From Syntrophomonadaceae bacterium (GTDB taxonomy: Bacteria > Bacillota_D > Dethiobacteria > DTU022 > PWGO01), in contig PWGT01000097.1 in NCBI GenBank assembly GCA_003554535.1, positions 1 through 5,066 on the forward strand: a stretch of 5,066 nucleotides of DNA. Direction: 5' to 3'. Positions 1-5,066 of the stretch are shown piece after piece. Under the pieces are notes generated by a model. That model saw only the letters and a list, made by a program, of their open reading frames with translations. It was not told the DNA's origin and searched no databases. Each line of letters starts with the position of its first letter. Positions within the stretch are counted from its first letter, which is position 1. Both the position numbers and the translations under genes were made by a program.

Positions 1-1692
1 ATGAATCTTGATATTAAACTGGCCATAAAAGAATTTTTCCCCCAGGGGTTGGTAACCCGCATTCATACTAATAATGAAGTAACAGCTTACAGCGGTGACC
101 TCAAAGAGCAATACAGTTTTGGGTTGGACAGATTCTTAAACGAAGCCAAAACGCTGGCAAAATTTGCAGAACACCCCAATATGGTAACCGTCCGTGACTT
201 TTTCCAGGCCAACGGCACTGCGTATATGGTTATGAACTACATAGACGGACTTACCTTGGAAGATTATCTTATACGCAATGATAACAAGATAACATTTCAA
301 CATGCCTTAAACATAATGATGCCGGTGATGGATGCCTTAAAAGCAGTTCACGATACAGGTATTTTGCACAGGGATATCAGTCCGGACAATATTTTTATTA
401 ACACCGAAGGCAGAGTAATCTTAATAGATTTCGGTGCTGCCCGGCAGGATATGCGGGAAAAAAGCAAGAGTTTATCGGTGATATTAAAAGCCGTATATGC
501 TCCTGAAGAACAATACCGTAGCCGCGGCAAGCAGGGTCCGTGGACCGATGTTTATGCCGTTGCGGCAACAATGTATAGAGCTATCACAGGGGAGATTCCC
601 CTTGAATCAATAGACCGTATGGCTGAAGACGAACTTCTACCACCATCGTCACTTGGTTCCTACATATCAGAACAAGCGCAAAAGGATTTGCTTAAAGCCA
701 TGTCGGTAACGGCAAAAGACAGGTATCAGGATATAGAGGCATTCCAGCAGGCAATAGGAAAAACAGTTGATGCCAAAGATAGTGTTCCTGTATTTGATAA
801 TAAGCACAGTGAGATTAATAAACCACAACACAGAAATGACTCAGATCATGAAAAAGCTATCAAAGAAAAACAATACATAATTGACAATCAAAACGGCAAC
901 ATACCGATATATAATTTAAATATTGGTGACCGTGTCGTGGATAATACTTGGCAGTGGGAACACCGGACAGGGCCTATTGGATTTAATAACGTCCCATATT
1001 CAGGAGAAGGTGAAAATAAATCGGTAATCTGGATAGTAGTAGCAAAAGATCATTATGCTGGTATGAGTTCACATGTTACTTTGCTTGCACAAGAGCTTAT
1101 TGGCTGTTTTTCTTTTGATAACAGCAAAAATTGGTTAGTCAGATGGGGGCACAATCACTGGGGAGACAGCGGGAAGCCAAATGCTACCTACGGCATCAGA
1201 AAATTCTTAAACGGTTCATCTTATACTGGCGGTGATATAAACAATTACAGTAATACCTTTTACGATGCAATGAGCAAAGAGTTTAAGAGCGGCATTCTGA
1301 CTACAACTCTGCCTAACAATCTCTTGTCATCTTATGAGACCAAAGATAAAATATTTCTACCCTCAACCACAGAACTGGGAGACAGAGAACATGCTTATAC
1401 ATATAAGATCGGCTCAAACTGGGGTTACTTTGCAAATAATAAAAGTAGGGTAGCAATATTGGAAGGGCATCAATCAGATTGGAAATTTGGTAGTAATTGG
1501 ATTTATTGGACTCGTTCTCCTTTTGTCACCATTGCTTACCGTGTGCGCCTTGTCAGCTCCGACGGCCGTCTCGGTAGCAGCGGTGCCAGCGATGCCAGTT
1601 GCGGCGTCCGTCCGGCTCTAAATCTGAAATCTGAAATAAAAGTATCTGTAACCCCTAACGAAGAGGGGGTATATGAAATAGTTTGGGAGTAA
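1..1692 (+). CDS. Ser/Thr protein kinase with C-terminal DUF6273-like domain (5' end missing)
   Basis: Hanks-type kinase predicted to phosphorylate Ser/Thr on unknown partners; it has no signal peptide or membrane helix, so it is probably cytosolic. Visible motifs are the AIKE lysine (K10), HRDISPDN (catalytic D125, N130), DFG (D143-G145) and APE (A167-E169). The ATG at position 1 is probably not the true start: M1 aligns with Ile67 of the complete paralogue at 1912-3999, so the zinc ribbon and glycine-rich loop should lie upstream or be lost. Oddity: the P+1 segment reads KAVYAPEE where both paralogues have KPGYAPEE. A hydrophilic linker (about 255-300) leads to a second domain (about 301-563) that starts IGDRVVD and ends with WTRSP and CGVRPALNL, typical of DUF6273, which resembles C-type-lectin/FGE-like folds. 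The kinase call is near certain; the DUF6273 name is from memory of the family; the ligand is unknown. Confidence 0.93.
   Translation: MNLDIKLAIKEFFPQGLVTRIHTNNEVTAYSGDLKEQYSFGLDRFLNEAKTLAKFAEHPNMVTVRDFFQANGTAYMVMNYIDGLTLEDYLIRNDNKITFQHALNIMMPVMDALKAVHDTGILHRDISPDNIFINTEGRVILIDFGAARQDMREKSKSLSVILKAVYAPEEQYRSRGKQGPWTDVYAVAATMYRAITGEIPLESIDRMAEDELLPPSSLGSYISEQAQKDLLKAMSVTAKDRYQDIEAFQQAIGKTVDAKDSVPVFDNKHSEINKPQHRNDSDHEKAIKEKQYIIDNQNGNIPIYNLNIGDRVVDNTWQWEHRTGPIGFNNVPYSGEGENKSVIWIVVAKDHYAGMSSHVTLLAQELIGCFSFDNSKNWLVRWGHNHWGDSGKPNATYGIRKFLNGSSYTGGDINNYSNTFYDAMSKEFKSGILTTTLPNNLLSSYETKDKIFLPSTTELGDREHAYTYKIGSNWGYFANNKSRVAILEGHQSDWKFGSNWIYWTRSPFVTIAYRVRLVSSDGRLGSSGASDASCGVRPALNLKSEIKVSVTPNEEGVYEIVWE
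1510..1620 (+). other. GC-rich, A-poor, possibly hypervariable end of the DUF6273-like domain
   Basis: Codons 504-540 run from WTRSP to GVRPAL. By hand count, 1561-1620 is 42/60 G+C with only 7 A, against 22/60 G+C in 1441-1500 and 20/60 in 1621-1680. From codon 504 to 537, 33 of 34 codons end in C or T; the exception is GTG at 515. A constant frame around a pyrimidine-ending variable core, close to the C-terminus of a lectin-like domain, is how variable regions of diversity-generating retroelement (DGR) targets look. No template repeat or reverse transcriptase is in the window, so this is a resemblance and not an identification. Gene conversion from a GC-richer paralogue is the main alternative. 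Confidence 0.4.
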
Positions 1693-1754
1693 ACAAGGGT
1701 TTAGTTTAAATATATAAAAGTATTGGGATTACTAAGTATTCAAAGATAACTGAT

Positions 1755-1762
1755 AGAAGGTG
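1755..1762 (+). promoter_or_regulatory. Ribosome binding site of the broken zinc-ribbon gene
   Basis: AGAAGGTG is followed by a T-rich spacer and TTG at 1774. It matches the arrangement in front of the complete kinase on the other strand (AGGGTG, T-rich spacer, GTG at 3999), which suggests that the leader was duplicated together with the coding start. Confidence 0.5.
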
Positions 1763-1773
1763 TTTGTTTTTTG

Positions 1774-1871
1774 TTGTCAGATATAAACTATTGCATGGCT
1801 GTATGGAAGAAAAAACAAATCAGGATACTTGTCCAAACTGCGGGTGGTTTTATGATGCTGTAGTTGAATAA
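1774..1871 (+). pseudogene. Remnant of a kinase N-terminal zinc ribbon, frameshifted
   Basis: Reading from TTG 1774 gives MSDINYCM, then after a one-base frame change at about 1798 CMEEKTNQDTCPNCGWFYDA, then VVE and a stop at 1869-1871. The complete kinase begins MTNYKRCPGCMGEKTEQDKC followed by PDCGWIYDG, so the pieces match closely, with the first Cys at position 7 in both. Adding one G at 1798-1799 would restore Cys-X2-Cys ahead of CPNCGW. The frame from 1774 without the shift stops at 1861-1863 and has no cysteine pairs. Nothing like the glycine-rich loop or kinase follows; 41 bases later the oppositely oriented kinase ends. It is probably a decapitated kinase gene. A 22-residue peptide from ATG 1803 with one Cys pair is possible but unlikely to be functional. 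Confidence 0.65.
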
Positions 1872-1911
1872 AGGGATATGTAATAAGATAAAAAAGATTG
1901 TGTGACCGGGA

Positions 1912-3999
1912 TTAATTAATGATATAGTCGTTTATTTCAGTAATGCAATCTATGGTAACGTAATCGGGTACTACCAGACCGATGCGGGCCCCTTCGTAGT
2001 TAGCACTTACCTTATCTAATCTGTTTCCGTAATCATTGTAATAAGTTTCATGTGTTCCGGGCAACCAGGCAGTGGTGAAGAAATCAAAATCGCCTGAAGC
2101 CGTTCCTGACCACATCACAGCAGCATCAACCGGGGTTATATCAACATTATACCCGGCATTTTCCAAAATTTCTGCAACTACATAAGTGCTTGCAACAGCG
2201 CAGTCCCATAGCACCAAAGAGATGCGTACAACTTGACCGGCAGCTTGTGAGCCAAAGTTTGCAGGTAACCAGCTGTCTACAATGTCTTGGTTTTCTGCAA
2301 CCCAGGTTTGTGCATTGCCCATGGGATCGTCAACATCGGCATTCATATCCATTACCGTACCTATCTCATTATCATCCCAGTAAAAATTCTCAAGAAAATC
2401 ATAAACTTCGGGCATATCCCGGGATAGACCTCTTCGAGCTATGGTATAAATATCTTCTTCTACATTATAGCCATATATATTTTTGGGATCATCAAGAAAC
2501 TTCAGGTTCCATACAGCAAACTTCCAATGTGGCGTCCAACCCGTTACAATAATCCACTCATTGTTTTCTATTGCCCTATATAGTTCCGCTGTCATGGTAG
2601 CATCACTGCCTGACAATTGGCTTAAGTTAAGCCCGTATACACTGATGGCGTCTTCTGTGGCATGACTGATGCTTGCTCTCGGATCTATTCCAATAATCTC
2701 ACTAAACCCGATTTTATATTCAATATCTTCTGAGACAGCTTCTACCTCATCATCAGCTACTAAATCATTCTCCTCTATACTCTCTGCACCATTGTCGGCA
2801 AATTCTGAATCTCCGATCCATTCTGGTAATTGAGAAACGGCTACTATCAATGCCAGCACAGCTATAACAACACCAATAATTAAGCCAGCTTGTGGTTTTT
2901 TTGTTTTATTAACAGTGCTACTTTTTTCTTTAAATCCTGCATTTTTTTCAGGGGAAAGCTGCTTCTCTTCCTTTGCCTCAGCCGGATTGGTTATCTCTTT
3001 ATTTTTTGTTTCAGCATCATCAACGTCATCCGGCAAACCTGATTCCAAAGCCCGCTGAAATTCGCGGATAGTCTGAAAGCGCTCTGCGCCGCGTACAGCC
3101 ATGGCTTTCAGCAAAACCTTTTCCTCTTCTGTGCTTATATCCGCCCCCAAATTACCGGGAGATACCAACTCATCTGTTTCTAACCGGTCCATTGACTCAG
3201 GGGGCACTTCGCCTGTAATTGCACGGTACATAGTGGCCGCAACGGCATACACATCGGTCCAGGGGCCTTGTTTTCCCTTGCTCCTGTATTGCTCTTCCGG
3301 TGCATATCCCGGTTTTAGCATTACCGATAAGCTACGGCTCTTTTCACGCATATCCTGACGGGCGGCACCAAAATCTATAAGAATAACCCGGCCGTTGACA
3401 TTAATAAAAATGTTATCCGGGCTGATATCACGGTGCATGTACCCTGCCTCGTGTATTCCGTGCAGAGCATCCATTACCGGCATCATGATATCCATAGTTT
3501 TTAGGAATGATAAACTGCCGCCTTGCTGGGCCAAATATTCTTCCAATGTAAGACCTTCCAGGTAGTTCATAACCATATAAGCGGTGTTGTTGGCCTGGAA
3601 ATAATCCTTTACATTGACTATGTTGGGATGTTCGTAAAACCGGGCCAGAATCTTTGCTTCATTAAGAAAACGGTCAAGACCGAATTCATACTGTTCTTTA
3701 AGATCACCGCTGTAAGCGGTAATCTCTTTTTTGTCAGGAATCCGGGTAACCAGTCCCTGCGGAAAAAATTCCTTGATAGCTAACTTTAAATCAAGATTTA
3801 TATCCCAGGCAAGATAGGTAATGCCAAAACCGCCCTGTCCGATTACACGCCCTATGAGGTACTTTCCTTCCAAAACAGTTCCCGGTGGAATATGCAAAAG
3901 AGATTCCGGTTCTCCGTCATATATCCAACCGCAATCAGGACATTTATCTTGTTCAGTTTTCTCACCCATGCAACCCGGGCAGCGTTTGTAATTTGTCAC
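1912..3999 (-). CDS. Transmembrane Ser/Thr kinase with extracellular glycine-betaine-binding (OpuAC) domain
   Basis: Complete 695-residue receptor-like kinase and the intact member of the set. Order: zinc ribbon (C7, C10, C20, C23); kinase about 47-313 with GQGGFG loop (54-59), AIK lysine K76, HRD (catalytic D191, N196), DFG (209-211) and KPGYAPEE (229-236); charged linker about 320-368; one hydrophobic helix about 371-389; outer domain about 428-690. The outer domain follows Bacillus OpuAC order: GIDP first, then GWTPHW, FLDDPK, TIARRGL, then LVLWD, the VDAAVMWSGTASGD region, AWLPGTH and GLVVPDY. Trp488, Trp598, Trp645 and His650 fall where OpuAC binds betaine. No signal peptide implies kinase inside, OpuAC outside. 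The GTG start is supported by AGGGTG eight bases upstream and by the zinc ribbon right after it. It probably senses glycine or proline betaine and signals inward; no transporter genes are adjacent, so transport is unlikely. Kinase and OpuAC calls are strong; sensing is inference. Confidence 0.93.
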   Translation of the reverse strand: MTNYKRCPGCMGEKTEQDKCPDCGWIYDGEPESLLHIPPGTVLEGKYLIGRVIGQGGFGITYLAWDINLDLKLAIKEFFPQGLVTRIPDKKEITAYSGDLKEQYEFGLDRFLNEAKILARFYEHPNIVNVKDYFQANNTAYMVMNYLEGLTLEEYLAQQGGSLSFLKTMDIMMPVMDALHGIHEAGYMHRDISPDNIFINVNGRVILIDFGAARQDMREKSRSLSVMLKPGYAPEEQYRSKGKQGPWTDVYAVAATMYRAITGEVPPESMDRLETDELVSPGNLGADISTEEEKVLLKAMAVRGAERFQTIREFQRALESGLPDDVDDAETKNKEITNPAEAKEEKQLSPEKNAGFKEKSSTVNKTKKPQAGLIIGVVIAVLALIVAVSQLPEWIGDSEFADNGAESIEENDLVADDEVEAVSEDIEYKIGFSEIIGIDPRASISHATEDAISVYGLNLSQLSGSDATMTAELYRAIENNEWIIVTGWTPHWKFAVWNLKFLDDPKNIYGYNVEEDIYTIARRGLSRDMPEVYDFLENFYWDDNEIGTVMDMNADVDDPMGNAQTWVAENQDIVDSWLPANFGSQAAGQVVRISLVLWDCAVASTYVVAEILENAGYNVDITPVDAAVMWSGTASGDFDFFTTAWLPGTHETYYNDYGNRLDKVSANYEGARIGLVVPDYVTIDCITEINDYIIN

Positions 4000-4007
4000 T
4001 AAAAAAA

Positions 4008-4013
4008 CACCCT
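4008..4013 (-). promoter_or_regulatory. Ribosome binding site of the OpuAC-kinase
   Basis: On the minus strand AGGGTG lies eight bases (seven T and an A) before the GTG at 3999. It decides the start: the GTG gives Met-Thr-Asn-Tyr directly ahead of the zinc-ribbon cysteines. Confidence 0.6.
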
Positions 4014-4243
4014 GTTTCTATTAAATATAATTTATAACATGGATTTCTATCTCTAAACATATATTTCCTGCAATAGAAATAATAAATTTTAGTGCTGTAA
4101 TTCTGTGAAAAGGTATGGATAAACTCCTAATACTATGAAACTTTTTGAAGGATTATACTATAATATCCCGAAATTAAGAATTATTATACTTATTTGAATT
4201 TGAGAGAGTTATATTTTTAATACAGGAGTATTAATTATCAGGT
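4014..4243. promoter_or_regulatory. AT-rich divergent intergenic region
   Basis: The region separates the leftward OpuAC-kinase from the rightward lipoprotein gene, so promoters for both should lie here. On the plus strand TATAAT at 4159-4164 is a perfect -10 hexamer; the best -35 at 17-base spacing is a weak TGAAAC (4136-4141). On the minus strand TATAAA followed by AT-rich sequence lies in about 4020-4045, with no convincing -35. No clear inverted repeat operator, riboswitch or terminator was found by eye. Confidence 0.35.
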
Positions 4244-4250
4244 AAGGGGG
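4244..4250 (+). promoter_or_regulatory. Ribosome binding site of the lipoprotein gene
   Basis: AAGGGGG sits eight bases before GTG 4259. It favours that start over the GTG at 4250, which overlaps the Shine-Dalgarno sequence itself; the AGGAG at 4224-4228 is too far from either. Confidence 0.6.
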
Positions 4251-4258
4251 TGTTTCAG

Positions 4259-4537
4259 GTGTTTATAAGGAAATTATCCATTAGCTTATTAATGTTTTTA
4301 TTTTTGAGTTTATTTTTTATTGGATGCGACGGCGACACTGATACTGGCGCAAAAAATGATAAAACAGGAATAAGAACAAGTGATTCTGGTATACAACCTT
4401 TATCCGGTCTTGAAATTGGTGACAGAGTTATTGATGTTTCCTGGGAGTGGGGATACAGAAGCAGCAGTAATTATACCGGAAGCGGTGAATTAAACGCAAG
4501 TGTCCGCTTTTACCGGAGAAACCGGCGGGCAGTATGA
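4259..4537 (+). CDS. Lipoprotein with truncated DUF6273-like domain
   Basis: The 92-residue product starts with a lipoprotein signal: charged MFIRK, a hydrophobic stretch of about 16 residues, and a lipobox-like FIGC with Cys23 as the lipidation site. A polar Asp/Thr/Gly-rich spacer (24-50) follows, then [17 protein letters not shown] and [11 protein letters not shown]. This matches the beginning of the DUF6273-like domain of the gene at 1-1692 (IGDRVVDNTWQWEHR, YSGEGENKSV). After the Val at 4501-4503 the homology stops and an unrelated basic tail, [10 protein letters not shown], ends at 4537. The rest of the domain, normally well over 200 residues, is absent, because the DNA from about 4500 on encodes a kinase in another frame. 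The intact ancestor was probably a surface-anchored DUF6273 lipoprotein; this copy is probably non-functional. The lipoprotein call is strong. Confidence 0.75.
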   Translation: MFIRKLSISLLMFLFLSLFFIGCDGDTDTGAKNDKTGIRTSDSGIQPLSGLEIGDRVIDVSWEWGYRSSSNYTGSGELNASVRFYRRNRRAV

Positions 4538-5066
4538 ATACGGTATGGAAAAATTTCTTGCTGAAGCCCGAACCCTGGCCAAATTTATAAAGCAGCCCGG
4601 GATAGTTACCGTTCGTGATTTTTTTCAGGAAAACAATACCGCTTACATGGTCATGAACTACATAGAAGGTATTACCCTGGAAGAGTATCTGCAAAAAAAA
4701 GGCGGCCAAATATCATTTCAGCAAACGCTTAATATTATGATGCCGGTGATGGATGCGCTGCAGCAGGTTCATGAAGCGGAGATATTGCACCGTGACATCA
4801 GCCCGGACAATGTATTTATAGACATAGAAGGCCGGGTGCAGCTGATAGACTTTGGTGCTGCCCGGCAGGATCTGGGAGATAAAAGCAAGAGCCTGTCGGT
4901 GGTTTTAAAACCCGGCTACGCGCCGGAGGAACAGTATCGCAGCAAGGGCAAGCAGGGCCCCTGGACGGATTTGTATGCATTAGCAGCTACCATGTACCGG
5001 GCTATTACCGGCAAAGTTCCCCCTGAATCCATGGATCGGATGGATGAAGACGAGCTTGTTTCACCG
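4500..5066 (+). CDS. Ser/Thr protein kinase fragment, N-lobe missing, 3' end beyond window
   Basis: The frame from 4500 to the window end reads [19 protein letters not shown] onward and aligns with residue 95 and beyond of the complete kinase. It keeps HRDISPDN (HRD codons 4788-4796), the DFG of [19 protein letters not shown] and [18 protein letters not shown]. The zinc ribbon, glycine-rich loop and AIK lysine are missing: the frame has a stop at 4491-4493 and sequence upstream of about 4500 belongs to the lipoprotein gene. GTG 4500 and the internal ATGs have no good ribosome binding site. Without the ATP-binding lobe it should be inactive, so it is best seen as a broken gene, unless the junction is an assembly error. 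Its GC looks higher than the gene at 1-1692 (33/60 in 4861-4920), hinting at a different history. Whatever domain follows the kinase lies outside the window. Confidence 0.8.
   Translation, partial: MSAFTGETGGQYEYGMEKFLAEARTLAKFIKQPGIVTVRDFFQENNTAYMVMNYIEGITLEEYLQKKGGQISFQQTLNIMMPVMDALQQVHEAEILHRDISPDNVFIDIEGRVQLIDFGAARQDLGDKSKSLSVVLKPGYAPEEQYRSKGKQGPWTDLYALAATMYRAITGKVPPESMDRMDEDELVSP

Noticed and set aside
1652..1668. Hairpin CCCCT / AGGGG just before the stop of the first kinase, as a terminator
   Set aside because: The stem is five pairs with a seven-base loop, lies inside coding sequence and has no following T-run.
1693..1773. Terminator or small RNA between the first kinase and the zinc-ribbon remnant
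   Set aside because: The stretch is AT-rich with no stable stem followed by a T-run; nothing supports a feature.
2190..3783. Several plus-strand open frames of 60-120 codons opposite the OpuAC-kinase
   Set aside because: They are shadows of a well-supported 695-residue protein on the minus strand and have no ribosome binding sites or domain signatures.
4428..4709. Open frame on the minus strand opposite the lipoprotein/kinase junction
   Set aside because: It is antisense to clear kinase and DUF6273 coding sequence, has no recognisable domain, and similar open frames occur opposite the other kinase copies.
4259..5066. Programmed +1 frameshift making a lipoprotein-kinase fusion
   Set aside because: It would place a kinase core outside the cell without its ATP-binding lobe, no slippery site is visible, and both domains are truncated at the junction.
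1..5066. CRISPR array, tRNA, insertion sequence or transposon ends
   Set aside because: No spaced short direct repeats, cloverleaf-like segments, transposase motifs or terminal inverted repeats were seen; the only repeats are the kinase, zinc-ribbon and DUF6273 modules.

Overview
The window carries three related copies of a bacterial Hanks-type (eukaryotic-like) Ser/Thr protein kinase, each in a different state of repair and each joined to something different. AT-leaning DNA, GTG/TTG starts behind good Shine-Dalgarno sequences, a lipobox lipoprotein, a Gram-positive-type OpuAC domain and DUF6273-type domains all point to a Bacillota genome, probably a Clostridia-like anaerobe. That placement is inference, because no rRNA or marker gene is present.

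Layout: (1) 1-1692 (+), a soluble kinase whose N-terminus lies outside the window, with a C-terminal DUF6273-like domain. The end of that domain is a GC-rich, A-poor block resembling a hypervariable ligand-binding surface. (2) 1755-1871 (+), the ribosome binding site and zinc-ribbon N-terminus of a further kinase, broken by an apparent one-base deletion and with no kinase behind it. (3) 1912-3999 (-), the only complete gene: zinc ribbon, kinase, one transmembrane helix and an extracellular glycine-betaine-binding (OpuAC) domain. (4) 4000-4258, an AT-rich divergent intergenic region. (5) 4259-4537 (+), a lipoprotein with the beginning of a DUF6273-like domain, which runs out of frame into (6) 4500-5066 (+), a third kinase lacking its ATP-binding N-lobe and running off the window end.

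How it may work: the complete kinase looks like a one-protein osmoprotectant receptor, with an outside betaine-binding domain signalling through one helix to an inside kinase. The first gene appears to be a cytosolic relative with a different recognition domain. The broken pieces suggest a locus where one kinase core is duplicated and its sensor domains are exchanged. Both window edges fall inside kinase repeats, so assembly error at those points and at the 4500 junction has to be excluded.
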